Shown piece after piece: positions 26,655 through 34,906 of a DNA stretch of 64,000 nt. The DNA comes from Prochlorococcus sp. AG-409-D14 (GTDB lineage Bacteria > Cyanobacteriota > Cyanobacteriia > PCC-6307 > Cyanobiaceae): positions 1-64,000 of the forward strand of contig QCJR01000003.1 of assembly GCA_003215895.1 (NCBI GenBank), written 5' to 3'. The position numbers and the translations under genes are program-made. The notes under the pieces are model-generated. The model searched no databases. It worked only from the letters and a program-made list of their open reading frames with translations, and was not told the DNA's origin. The first letter of the stretch is position 1. Every line of letters begins with the position of its first letter.

Positions 26655-27569
26655 GTGGGCTTGAACTGGAGTAAAAAAGCAAGATGGTTTTTTAGTAGCC
26701 TCTGGAGAGCTTATGAAAGATGGTCTAAGTGTGATTGTGTCGATTTAAGCGCAGCATTTGCTTACTACACTCTTCAATCCTTTTTTCCAATATTACTAAT
26801 ATCTTTATCGGTTGCATCATGGTTCTTAGGTAAACAGCAAGGCATAGAGCAAAGAATAATTGAGTTAACTGCGGAAGTTTTACCGTCTGAAGTAATAGCA
26901 TTGGTAGCATCAACTTTAGAACAGTTAATTAATCAAGGGTTTGGAGCAGGAATACTGGGGGCAATGTTTTTAATGATTACTGCTGGAAATGCCTATCTAA
27001 CATTACAAAGAGGAGCAGATCGATTATGGGAAGATGTTCTACCAATTAAATCAAAGCCTGATCCACTAAAAATTCAAGCTTTTCGATTTATCAGAAATCG
27101 TATTGAGGCTTTTTTTGTAGTTCTTTTAGTTGGGATTTTGATGGTTATCGATCAAATCAGTGCAAATATTCGTATGATTCCCGAGACGGTTTTAGAAGAC
27201 CTAGCAAAGACAACTCCTTGGATTGAAAACGCAATTACTAAAATACCTGTACTTCAAGTGGGTCAATTCATACTTCCTCTTATAGGTTTTTCAACTATGG
27301 CACTACTTTTGCAGGGTTTACTCCCAAGTAGAAGAGTACCTTTAAAACCATTAATACCTGGTGCTTTTATGATTGGAACTTTGCTAACCATTCTTAATTT
27401 GGCAGTTAGTAGAAGTATCCTCTCCTTGGGATCAAGGTTTCAAGCTTATGGATTTATTGGTGGAGTCCTAGTATTGACTCTTTGGGTTTGGATGGTAGGA
27501 GTGATTATTTACTTTGGTCAATGTTGGAGCGTTGTCATTGCAAGCATGCGTCGCAGTCGATACGTTTAA
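26655..27569 (+). CDS. YihY/BrkB-family membrane protein
   Basis: A 304-aa polytopic protein with about six membrane helices. Family signatures are CVDLSAAFAYYTLQSFFP at the N-terminus, AGNAYLTLQRGADRLW and FQAYGFIGGVLVLTLWVWM near the end. It was once misnamed ribonuclease BN; the real role is unknown, possibly transport. The reading frame is closed by a TAA at 26625, so the start is GTG 26655 or TTG 26661. A perfect AGGAGGT at 26619-26625 is about 30 nt upstream, too far to serve this start in the usual way. Confidence 0.87.
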   Translation: MGLNWSKKARWFFSSLWRAYERWSKCDCVDLSAAFAYYTLQSFFPILLISLSVASWFLGKQQGIEQRIIELTAEVLPSEVIALVASTLEQLINQGFGAGILGAMFLMITAGNAYLTLQRGADRLWEDVLPIKSKPDPLKIQAFRFIRNRIEAFFVVLLVGILMVIDQISANIRMIPETVLEDLAKTTPWIENAITKIPVLQVGQFILPLIGFSTMALLLQGLLPSRRVPLKPLIPGAFMIGTLLTILNLAVSRSILSLGSRFQAYGFIGGVLVLTLWVWMVGVIIYFGQCWSVVIASMRRSRYV

Positions 27570-27631
27570 ACATCAATGAAACAAGGAAGAAAATTTAAAT
27601 TATAATATATAAAAATATATCTTAAGCTCTC

Positions 27632-27961
27632 ATGAATAAGCCATCTACATTGATATGGATGGTATTTATTTTACTTTTTATTTTACCTACACCAGCTGGG
27701 AAATTTATTATTGATTTAGCAGGTGGAATATTTCTTATTATTACAATCATACCATTAATTTTAGGAGGAATTGGATGGTTTGCTTGGAAAAGTATCCAAT
27801 CAAAAGTACAAGTCTGTGAGGCTTGTGGCTCAACCTTTCTAAATAATCAAATGGTTTGTCCAATATGTGGAACACCCATAAAAAACACCACGGATATTCA
27901 TGAGAATATTCCAGCAAGTGCAGCAACAATTGATATAAAGTCTGAAGATATAGATTTATAA
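27632..27961 (+). CDS. Membrane protein with C-terminal zinc ribbon
   Basis: The 109-aa product has two membrane segments (about residues 7-22 and 27-52) followed by a four-cysteine zinc ribbon, C62-x2-C65 and C76-x2-C79 (CEACGSTFLNNQMVCPICG). The acidic tail follows. Membrane-anchored ribbons of this kind occur widely in cyanobacteria without known function. It converges on xseB with a 6-bp gap. Confidence 0.7.
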   Translation: MNKPSTLIWMVFILLFILPTPAGKFIIDLAGGIFLIITIIPLILGGIGWFAWKSIQSKVQVCEACGSTFLNNQMVCPICGTPIKNTTDIHENIPASAATIDIKSEDIDL

Positions 27962-27967
27962 ATTCAT

Positions 27968-28213
27968 CTATTTTAAAAATTCTGGATTGATTTCATTAAT
28001 TTCTTGTTCAACAAAATGCAGAAGTTCCTCGCAATGTTTAAGAAGCAGATGACCTTTAATATAATTCATCTGAATTTTATCCAGTGAAATATTTTCATCT
28101 TGTACATTTGTTAAAATAGTTTCTAATTCAGTAATAGATTCTTCATAACTTAATTTATCAATATCTTTTTTTAAAATTTCTACATTTTTTTTGTTAGTGA
28201 ATTTGTTAGACAT
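27968..28213 (-). CDS. xseB: Exodeoxyribonuclease VII small subunit
   Basis: The 81-aa protein has the XseB core LSYEESITELETILTNVQDE, then ISLDKIQMNYIKGHLLLKHC, forming two helices. Several XseB subunits coat each large subunit to make the single-strand exonuclease VII. It lies 66 bp downstream of xseA on the same strand. Confidence 0.88.
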   Translation of the reverse strand: MSNKFTNKKNVEILKKDIDKLSYEESITELETILTNVQDENISLDKIQMNYIKGHLLLKHCEELLHFVEQEINEINPEFLK

Positions 28214-28279
28214 TGATAAATAATTTTTAGGGCCTTAATCTGTAGATGACATTGTATTACTGATTTTTATTTAAGCAGT

Positions 28280-29440
28280 TTATATTTTATCATAATTTAT
28301 ACTAAAAACTTCTGCACTAATTTTTCCATCACAGAGCTGAATCAATAACTTATCTTTCTCTGTAACATTTCTAACGCTATATATCGAATCACCCGACTCG
28401 TCAGTAATTAGAGCAAAGCCTCTTTTTAACAATTTTTCTGGGGAAAGTGCATTCAAGAGATCATATATATGTTTAATTTTTGATCTTTTATTTTTTATTA
28501 ATAGTCGTGGTGAATGAGATTGGAAAAAAGATTTTTTTGTAGATAAGAATGCCTTTTTATTGACAAAAAATAAATTCAAATAATCTTTTAATATCTGTTT
28601 ATTTTTTAAAAACTTATTTTTTTCAATTTCTCTGGAGGGTAATAAATCAACAATCGCAGCAGTTGGAGTAGCAGATCTATGGTCAGAGACAAGATCAGCA
28701 ACTGTTAGATCATCTTCATGACCTATTCCTGTAATTACTGGCAAAGGAAATGTTGCGATTTCTCTGGCTATTATTTCACTATCGAACAACATTAGATCTT
28801 CTCTACTTCCTCCTCCTCTAGCTATAATTAGAGCATCTAGTTCTAACTTATTTTCTTTTAATTTACTTAAAATAGATTTCAGTTCATTTTCATTATTACC
28901 TTGAACTGGAATAGGAATTATTTGCAGTTTTGTTAAAGGCCATCTCTCCCTAGATGTTCTAAGCATGTCAGCCAAAGCAGAGCTTGGAACACTTGTAAGA
29001 ATACCAATTGACCGTGGGTATTTTGGTAATTTCCGTCGCAATAAATCATGAATCAAACCTTCTTTAAAAAGTTTTGATTTAACTATTTCGAATTTTTTAA
29101 GAACAGTAGAAATACTTGGTCGAATATCAAAAACTTGTACAGAGATTCTTGCTTGAGATTCCCAGAAGTTTAATTTCCCAATAATAACAACTCCATCATC
29201 TTGCTTTGGCAAAAATTTTAAAGACTTTATTGTCGATGACCATGCAACCCCATCTATACTTGATTTCCCATCAGTCAAAGTTAACCATAAATGACCTTTT
29301 TTTATTTGCGATTTAGAAACAGTTGCTTTTAGTATAAATTTTGGTGCAAATCCTCTTGATAGTAAGAGACCAATAGATTCGTTTAATTCTTTGACACTAT
29401 ATGTATTTAAAGATTGTTTAGCGTTTTTAAGATCAGTCAA
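28280..29440 (-). CDS. xseA: Exodeoxyribonuclease VII large subunit
   Basis: A 386-aa protein with an N-terminal OB fold (AKQSLNTYSVKELNESIGLL onward) and the catalytic block RSIGILTSVPSSALADML, DALIIARGGGSREDLMLFD and PVITGIGHEDDLTVADLVSD. It degrades single-stranded DNA to oligonucleotides together with XseB just downstream. The coiled-coil region after the catalytic part is somewhat shorter than in E. coli XseA (456 aa), as is usual in cyanobacteria. Confidence 0.93.
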   Translation of the reverse strand: MTDLKNAKQSLNTYSVKELNESIGLLLSRGFAPKFILKATVSKSQIKKGHLWLTLTDGKSSIDGVAWSSTIKSLKFLPKQDDGVVIIGKLNFWESQARISVQVFDIRPSISTVLKKFEIVKSKLFKEGLIHDLLRRKLPKYPRSIGILTSVPSSALADMLRTSRERWPLTKLQIIPIPVQGNNENELKSILSKLKENKLELDALIIARGGGSREDLMLFDSEIIAREIATFPLPVITGIGHEDDLTVADLVSDHRSATPTAAIVDLLPSREIEKNKFLKNKQILKDYLNLFFVNKKAFLSTKKSFFQSHSPRLLIKNKRSKIKHIYDLLNALSPEKLLKRGFALITDESGDSIYSVRNVTEKDKLLIQLCDGKISAEVFSINYDKI

Positions 29441-29473
29441 ACTATTAAAAATAAAAAACTAAAACTTAATTTT

Positions 29474-29620
29474 TCAACCAATTCCCATCTGAGTCAAAAT
29501 ACCCTGCCCAGTTAAAAGCTCTGTTGTTAAACCTATTAAAATACCCATCATGGCTAAACGACCATTCCATATTTCAGCAAAGTTGACAAATCCATAACGA
29601 GGTTCAAAGTTATCTTTCAT
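29474..29620 (-). CDS. hli: High-light-inducible protein (HLIP)
   Basis: A 48-aa frame from ATG 29620 to TGA 29474-29476. It has a single chlorophyll-binding helix with the HLIP motif AEIWNGRLAMMGILIGLTTE. The Glu, Asn and Arg ligand pattern (E-x-x-N-G-R-x-A-M) is intact. HLIPs bind chlorophyll and carotenoid, protecting photosystem assembly under light stress; in Prochlorococcus they are numerous and stress-induced. It lies 33 bp upstream of xseA on the same strand. Confidence 0.92.
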   Translation of the reverse strand: MKDNFEPRYGFVNFAEIWNGRLAMMGILIGLTTELLTGQGILTQMGIG

Positions 29621-29720
29621 TTGTAAATCCAAATATACTTAATAATACTAAAAAAATGCTCACAATGAGAAAACATATAAATTGACTCTTGAAATTAATT
29701 TATTCTTAATTTTCAACAAA

Positions 29721-30104
29721 CTATCTAACGTGTCTTGCTCCATCAACTGGATGATAATCCTCTCCAGTAAGTTCCTCGTAAATAATTGCTGGTAATCCAG
29801 TTTCGAACATTGTTTGAAGAGCTTCTTTTAAATAAGGATTCCATCCACCTGTACTCACTTCTCCATGTCGCACAGTCCAATCCCATGTTCCCTGTAAATC
29901 TCTGGGCATTCTCCCTTCTCTATCTCTTCTCGCAACTAAATCAAGAGATTCTACTAACCCAACTTGAATAGGATCTTTTCCATAAGCTGGGGTAAGACTT
30001 AATTCAAGCCTTACTGGATCTTCCTTTAATAATCTGAGACGAAACCTTGGAGGTAACTTCATGTTTTTCAAAACTGCAGCGACTATGCGGGTTCTTTGTT
30101 CCAA
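29721..30104 (-). CDS. Conserved cyanobacterial protein, function unknown
   Basis: A 127-aa soluble basic protein. It begins MEQRTRIVAAVLKNMKLPPR, contains the well-ordered GTWDWTVRHGEVSTGGWNPY and ends DYHPVDGARHVR. Balanced composition and normal codon use indicate a real gene. I cannot name the family. It lies 100 bp upstream of the HLIP gene and 54 bp downstream of the DUF2973 gene, all minus strand. Confidence 0.65.
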   Translation of the reverse strand: MEQRTRIVAAVLKNMKLPPRFRLRLLKEDPVRLELSLTPAYGKDPIQVGLVESLDLVARRDREGRMPRDLQGTWDWTVRHGEVSTGGWNPYLKEALQTMFETGLPAIIYEELTGEDYHPVDGARHVR

Positions 30105-30158
30105 AATTAAAACCTCTGTGAGAACTATTTAATGTCAAACCAAAAAATCTAATGAAAA

Positions 30159-30437
30159 TTATTCAGAAGGCTTTTCAAATGATTGTGGATGATCAGTGTC
30201 CTTTGAAAAACGAACTGTGAGCAAATCTTCATCAGTAATGCAGCCATCCTTATTTAAAAGCTCAGGATGAACAGTGACCAATCCTGTTCGATCGTCGCTT
30301 TTTTTCTTAGAAAATGAATTTTGAGTCTTAAATGATGCTTGACCTGAAAAAAAACCATTCAGCATTATTCTTGCAGCCAAAATCAACAAAATAAACACTG
30401 AAAGGCCATACAAAACAGGTAAAAAATTGCTCAACAT
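30159..30437 (-). CDS. DUF2973-family membrane-anchored protein
   Basis: Starting at ATG 30437 gives 92 aa; a TTG two codons further upstream is less likely. One N-terminal membrane helix (FLPVLYGLSVFILLILAARI) is followed by a cytoplasmic tail with DRTGLVTVHPELLNKDG and ITDEDLLTVRF, typical of DUF2973. The family is cyanobacterial, with no known role. It is divergent from the htrA gene with a 228-bp gap in which I see no further feature. Confidence 0.7.
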   Translation of the reverse strand: MLSNFLPVLYGLSVFILLILAARIMLNGFFSGQASFKTQNSFSKKKSDDRTGLVTVHPELLNKDGCITDEDLLTVRFSKDTDHPQSFEKPSE

Positions 30438-30665
30438 ATGCAAAATGATAAATCAAAAACTGAATGCATCAATCAGATAAATTTTGAAGTCGCTCTAGTT
30501 TAATCATCAAGAACATAGTAAATCAGAGAAATATTCTAAAGGAAAGAAAGTTCAAAGAATAGTTATTTAGTAAAAATCTACGGTAATTCAATTATTAGGT
30601 CTTTGGATTCCTGAATTAGCTATGATTGTTTTCGATAATAACAACTAATCCCTTCCAGTAGATCC

Positions 30666-31844
30666 ATGCATGGATTAGATACAAAGAGACTATTAATAGG
30701 ATCCCTAAAATTACGTCAGCAAAAATATTTGAAAATTTTTATTTTAGTTTTTCTTATTTTCTTTAATTTCCGATATGAAGCTCCGCTTCATTCTAGTGAA
30801 GCTTTATTATCAACTACACCAAATCTAAGTAAACAATCTTTCGTATCAAAAGCATTAGAAATAAGTGGTGATGCGGTGGTCACCATTGAAACAGAGCGTA
30901 AGGTTTTATCTTCAAGTGAAGGCGGGTTTCCTCCTGGGATCTTGAACGATCCATATTTTGAACGATTCTTTGGTTTAAGAGGGCTCAGAGTGCCAAGAAC
31001 TCGAATTGAAAAAGGGCAAGGTAGTGGAGTAATTTTTTCTAAAGAAGGACTAGTCTTAACCAATGCTCATGTAGTAGAAAAAACTGATCAACTCATAGTG
31101 GGTTTATCAGATGGAAGAAGAGTACTGGGAAGTGTTGTTGGAGAAGATGCTTTGACGGATCTTGCAGTTATTAAACTTAAATCAAAAGGTCCTTGGCCCA
31201 TCGCTAAATTAGGTGACTCCGATAATTTAAAAGTTGGTGACTGGTCAATTGCAGTTGGAAATCCTTTTGGACTCGAAAATACAGTTACTCTTGGAATTAT
31301 TAGCAATCTCAACAGAGATGTTGCTCAGCTAGGCATATCCGATAAAAGAATAGATCTTATTCAAACTGATGCAGCAATTAATCCAGGTAATTCTGGGGGA
31401 CCATTGTTAAATGCCGTTGGAGAAGTGATTGGTATTAATACTCTTGTTCGCTCAGGGCCAGGTGCAGGGCTAGGTTTTGCAATACCAATAAATAGAGCTA
31501 GAAAAATCGCACAAGATATTATCACTACTGGCAGAGCTAAACACCCCGTGATCGGAGTTACACTTGCAAGCAATATTAAACAAAAAAATAATTTTCTTTC
31601 TCAGACAGAAAATGGAGCAATTATTAAATATTTGATGCCAAACGGTCCTGCCGAAAAAGGTGGGTTAAAAGTTAATGATCTAATAATCTCAATCAATAAG
31701 GAAAAAATTTCAACCCCATCAGATGTAGTACAAAAAATCAATCAGAATAACCTCCAATCGGCTTTAGAAATTATAATACTTAGAGAAAATATAAAGTTAT
31801 TAAAAATTATCAAACCAATTGATATTTATGATCTGCCGCTATAA
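30666..31844 (+). CDS. HtrA/Deg-type serine protease
   Basis: A 392-aa protein. An N-terminal hydrophobic anchor or signal (IFILVFLIFFNF) precedes a trypsin-like domain with the triad His in VLTNAHVVEK, Asp in DALTDLAVIKL and Ser in NPGNSGGPLLN. A single C-terminal PDZ domain follows (IKYLMPNGPAEKGGLKVNDL). It degrades or refolds damaged envelope and thylakoid-lumen proteins; cyanobacterial HhoA/HhoB/HtrA share this layout. It converges on the ABC-F gene. Confidence 0.93.
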   Translation: MHGLDTKRLLIGSLKLRQQKYLKIFILVFLIFFNFRYEAPLHSSEALLSTTPNLSKQSFVSKALEISGDAVVTIETERKVLSSSEGGFPPGILNDPYFERFFGLRGLRVPRTRIEKGQGSGVIFSKEGLVLTNAHVVEKTDQLIVGLSDGRRVLGSVVGEDALTDLAVIKLKSKGPWPIAKLGDSDNLKVGDWSIAVGNPFGLENTVTLGIISNLNRDVAQLGISDKRIDLIQTDAAINPGNSGGPLLNAVGEVIGINTLVRSGPGAGLGFAIPINRARKIAQDIITTGRAKHPVIGVTLASNIKQKNNFLSQTENGAIIKYLMPNGPAEKGGLKVNDLIISINKEKISTPSDVVQKINQNNLQSALEIIILRENIKLLKIIKPIDIYDLPL

Positions 31845-31869
31845 ATTAAAAAACAATTTTCTATAATTA

Positions 31870-33588
31870 TTATTTTTTATTTAATTTTTTCTTCTTCCGC
31901 TGTTTTTCTCGATTAGCCAACCTCTTTCTTTCTCTTTCAGCCAATTGAATTTCTTTTTCTTTTTTTTCTTCTTCTTCCTTTTTTTTCTCTGTATAATATT
32001 TGTAATCACCTTGATATTTAATTAATTGACCATCTTTTAATTCAACAATTTTATTTGCGACTTTTGAAATAAAGTATCTATCATGAGAAACTATTAATGC
32101 AGTGCCATTATAATTAAATAATGCCTGCTCTAGCATTTCCTTTGAAGGTATATCTAAATGGTTTGTCGGTTCATCGAGAATAAGCAAGTTGGATGGCTTA
32201 ATAATCATTAAAGCCAAAGCAAGTCTAGCTTTCTCTCCTCCACTTATCTGACTGACCTGCTTAAAAACTGAATCATTAGTTAAACCAAAGTTACCTAATA
32301 GAGATCGGACTTCTGTTTGGGTCCAATTTGGTACAGATTGAGAAATTGTCTCTATTACGGTTTTTTCTAATGCTAAGGCTTCTGCCTGATTTTGTTCAAA
32401 GTAACTAGGAATAATATTATATTTACCTATCATAATAGATCCTTCATCAGGTTCTTCTAAACCCATAATTAGTCGCAGCAAAGTAGATTTCCCAGAACCA
32501 TTAGGTCCTAAAAATGCGATTCTTTCGCCTGGTTCAATCTCCAAAAAGGCTCCTAGAAATAAAATATTTTCTTCATAGCTATGCGTTAAATCCTTAATGC
32601 TTAGTATATCCTTACCAGACCTAGGTGCATCCATAAATTTAAAAGTAGGACCTTTAAGAGTATTCTCCGGAGCTTCTATTTTTTCAACTTTATCTAATAA
32701 CTTCTCTCTGCTTTTAGCTTGTGTACTTCGCGTAGCACTTGCTCGAAATCTATCTATATAAGCCTTTTGAACTTGCATATCTTTCTGTTGTTTCTCATAT
32801 GCAACTCTTGTTGATTCCAATTCAAAATCTCTCTGTTTGATATAGGATGTATAATTTCCAAGATAACTTTTAGATTGACCACGTTCTGTATTAACAATTC
32901 TTGTACATATTTTATCTAGAAAAGATCTATCATGGCTAACAATTACCATGGAAACTTTCTGATTAAGTAAATAGTTTTCTAGCCATTCTATAGTTTCTAA
33001 ATCTAAATGGTTAGTTGGTTCATCCAATAACAATAAATCTGGACTTTGCAAGAGAATTTTCCCTAAGGCTATTCTCATCTGCCAACCACCAGAAAAGTCT
33101 CCAACTAATCTGTCTCCATCATTTTGGTTAAAACCAATAGTGGGTAATAACTTTTCAACTTTTGACTCTAAATCGTATCCATTTATTGATTCAAATTTGC
33201 CTTGAGTAACACTTAATTCCTTAATTAATGAATCCAGATAATCTAAATCTCTAGAGGCTAATTCAGATTCCATATTTTCTTGAATTAATTTTTGACTTTT
33301 AAGTAAGTCGGATGCTTCTTTAAATGCCTCAAACAACTCTTCTCTGACAGTTCTTGAAAGATCAACATCAAATTCCTGTTTTAAATATGCAATAGCTGGA
33401 TCCCCTTCAATAATCAAAGATCCATCCGTTGCCTCTTCTAATCCAGCAATAATTTTTAATTGTGTTGATTTTCCTGCTCCATTCACTCCAACCAGACCAA
33501 TTCTCTCTCCGTTCCTTATTTCCCAACTGACATCTTTTAAGACTTCACCAGTAGGATAGATCTTACTAATCTTTTCAAGTCGCAACAC
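31870..33588 (-). CDS. ABC-F family ATPase (ribosome-associated)
   Basis: A 572-aa protein with two ABC domains and no membrane segment. Walker A motifs are GVNGAGKST and GPNGSGKST; signatures are FSGGWQMR and ISGGEKARL; both Walker B motifs read LDEPTNHLD. A charged linker between them (about residues 235-310) matches the P-site tRNA interaction motif of ABC-F proteins. The last 40 residues are a very basic and acidic helix. ABC-F proteins act on stalled ribosomes. The subfamily (Uup- or YdiF-like) is not settled. Confidence 0.92.
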   Translation of the reverse strand: MLRLEKISKIYPTGEVLKDVSWEIRNGERIGLVGVNGAGKSTQLKIIAGLEEATDGSLIIEGDPAIAYLKQEFDVDLSRTVREELFEAFKEASDLLKSQKLIQENMESELASRDLDYLDSLIKELSVTQGKFESINGYDLESKVEKLLPTIGFNQNDGDRLVGDFSGGWQMRIALGKILLQSPDLLLLDEPTNHLDLETIEWLENYLLNQKVSMVIVSHDRSFLDKICTRIVNTERGQSKSYLGNYTSYIKQRDFELESTRVAYEKQQKDMQVQKAYIDRFRASATRSTQAKSREKLLDKVEKIEAPENTLKGPTFKFMDAPRSGKDILSIKDLTHSYEENILFLGAFLEIEPGERIAFLGPNGSGKSTLLRLIMGLEEPDEGSIMIGKYNIIPSYFEQNQAEALALEKTVIETISQSVPNWTQTEVRSLLGNFGLTNDSVFKQVSQISGGEKARLALALMIIKPSNLLILDEPTNHLDIPSKEMLEQALFNYNGTALIVSHDRYFISKVANKIVELKDGQLIKYQGDYKYYTEKKKEEEEKKEKEIQLAERERKRLANREKQRKKKKLNKK

Positions 33589-33673
33589 TACAATAAAACC
33601 TCAAGTGAATTGCCTTCGATCATTTAGCTTTAAAAGATGTCAACTGATTTAAATTACATTACTTAAGTAAACG

Positions 33674-33838
33674 ATGTTAAGACTAGAACAAATTGCTGCT
33701 TTAGTACTTGCCGCAGCTCTTGCAATTCCAAGTTATTGGTTCTTTTGGACGATGGCAGGTGGAGGGGGCTACGACAGGAGAGGAATTAAAGAAAATGGTC
33801 AAGAAGCATTAAAAATCCCCTCTTCATTCAAAAATTAA
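33674..33838 (+). CDS. 54-aa single-span membrane protein
   Basis: A frame from ATG 33674 to TAA 33836-33838 encodes MLRLEQIAALVLAAALAIPS, then a short WFFWTM stretch, AGGGGYDRRGIKENGQEALK and a polar end. One membrane helix is followed by a Gly-rich turn and a charged tail. The stop is immediately next to the stop codon of the convergent gene (33839), and composition looks coding. I do not recognise a family. Confidence 0.55.
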   Translation: MLRLEQIAALVLAAALAIPSYWFFWTMAGGGGYDRRGIKENGQEALKIPSSFKN

Positions 33839-34069
33839 TCACAAACCACCTCTAGCCTTCATTAGCCATTGCTTAGTATCTAAATCATCAATATTAGACA
33901 AATATTGTTTCACCTCTTCAGACGTAACAGGCAAATTCATTTCAATCCCAAATGCACATATTGATTGCATCGCACCTTTTGGATTTTGTAGTGCTTGTCG
34001 AAAAAGATCTTGTTTTTTCTTAGGATCTGCATTTATCAGCTTATAAAGCTCTTCAGCATTTCCACTCAT
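33839..34069 (-). CDS. Nif11-like small protein ending in Gly-Gly
   Basis: A 76-aa helical protein. The arrangement ELYKLINADPKKKQDLFRQA, then ICAFGIEMNLPVTSEEVKQY and a final LMKARGGL resembles the Nif11-type leader fold (helix, helix, then a glycine pair). In Prochlorococcus, Nif11-type leaders precede ribosomal peptide natural products, but here the chain ends one residue after GG, so there is no core peptide. It may be a stand-alone Nif11-like protein or an unrelated helical family. Confidence 0.5.
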   Translation of the reverse strand: MSGNAEELYKLINADPKKKQDLFRQALQNPKGAMQSICAFGIEMNLPVTSEEVKQYLSNIDDLDTKQWLMKARGGL

Positions 34070-34102
34070 GAGAAAAACATTGACTAATTAAAGAATATTC
34101 AA

Positions 34103-34459
34103 TTATGCAGCTTTTGTCTCGAAATCGGTAGATTCATTGCACATATCTAAATCACTTTCCTTTAAACCCAAAGCAGAGGCATCCTTCATGCTTCTAGCAT
34201 CCATACACAGGACTTTACGCAGTTGAGCGAAGTTTGCCGCATGAGAAGATCTTCCTTCTTTGCTAGCCCCATATTCCGCTCTTTGCAAAACATGGTGCAA
34301 ATGAGTCAATAAATAAGAACTCACTACAGCAGAAATCAGAACATCTCCATTCTTGCCATTACTTCGACTCTTCCTTCTTTGTCGTTTTATAGTTCCTCTC
34401 TCTGCAACAACATTTGCAGAAAGAGGTTTAGATGTTTTCGGAAGGGATGGCTTGGACAT
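34103..34459 (-). CDS. Conserved hypothetical, divergent from RHH regulator
   Basis: A 118-aa protein. The first 40 residues are basic and disordered (KRQRRKSRSNGKNGD); the middle is helical (ISAVVSSYLLTHLHHVLQRA, then SSHAANFAQLRKVLCMDARS) and the tail is acidic. No known domain is visible. It is transcribed away from the ribbon-helix-helix gene across a 138-bp gap containing several inverted repeats, so it is a natural regulatory target. Confidence 0.55.
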   Translation of the reverse strand: MSKPSLPKTSKPLSANVVAERGTIKRQRRKSRSNGKNGDVLISAVVSSYLLTHLHHVLQRAEYGASKEGRSSHAANFAQLRKVLCMDARSMKDASALGLKESDLDMCNESTDFETKAA

Positions 34460-34536
34460 GAAATACTCCTTTTAAATCAAAAATTCAAACAAAGGGTGGA
34501 TAAGGCAAAACTAGCCAGCTTGGTAAGCATCATACA

Positions 34537-34586
34537 CAAGGATACTACCCTTGCGTAACAGTGTACACTATTTACTACTTGGTAGT
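34537..34586. promoter_or_regulatory. Palindromic operator-like sites in RHH divergon
   Basis: Three symmetrical elements lie between the divergent genes: CAAGG/CCTTG (34537-34541 and 34549-34553), the perfect palindrome GTGTACAC (34561-34568), and ACTAC-ttg-GTAGT (34574-34586), 11 bp before ATG 34598. ACTAC also occurs at 34544-34548, exactly 30 bp before the copy at 34574. Short repeated half-sites of this kind are what ribbon-helix-helix dimers bind. Confidence 0.45.
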
Positions 34587-34597
34587 TCTTTGTCCGC

Positions 34598-34900
34598 ATG
34601 GCTACTCGTCAAAACTCATCTAACGGGAAGCAAAAGTCACCTCGGATCCAAGTTGTCCTACCAGAAGATTTATGTGAAAGATTGTCAGAATTAGCGGAAA
34701 CAGAATCTAGAACTGTGAGCAATATGGCCAAAGTTTTAATTCAAGAAGGAATTAAAAATCACGAATTAAAAGAAAGTTCAACATCTAAAGAATTAGAAAC
34801 AAAAACAACTAAAACACAAAATTTCATCAATGCTTTAGAAAAGCAAAAAACACAAAGATTAAAAGGTATTCCAAAAAGATTAAAGTTTAGAAGAAATTAA
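34598..34900 (+). CDS. Ribbon-helix-helix (CopG-like) DNA-binding protein
   Basis: A 100-aa basic protein. Residues 15-50 fit the ribbon-helix-helix fold: the strand PRIQVVLPEDLCERL, then helix SELAETESRTVSNMAKVLIQ. The remaining half is lysine-rich and disordered. RHH proteins bind short repeated operators as dimers and often repress their own promoter; palindromes lie directly upstream. No toxin-like partner is clear. It could act on the divergent 118-aa gene. Confidence 0.75.
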   Translation: MATRQNSSNGKQKSPRIQVVLPEDLCERLSELAETESRTVSNMAKVLIQEGIKNHELKESSTSKELETKTTKTQNFINALEKQKTQRLKGIPKRLKFRRN

Positions 34901-34906
34901 TTAATA

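Noticed and set aside
26575-26664. A 29-codon frame with strong AGGAGGT inside it, overlapping the BrkB start
   Set aside because: The AGGAGGT lies within the frame, not before its ATG, and the peptide MILNLLNQLRKIFSLGGN shows no family pattern. It could be a leader peptide, but support is too weak.
31361-31573. Minus-strand frames opposite the HtrA gene
   Set aside because: Shadows of Gly/Pro-rich codons; the protease triad on the plus strand is complete.
31845-31869. Terminator between htrA-like and ABC-F genes
   Set aside because: The gap is A/T only with no stem of note.
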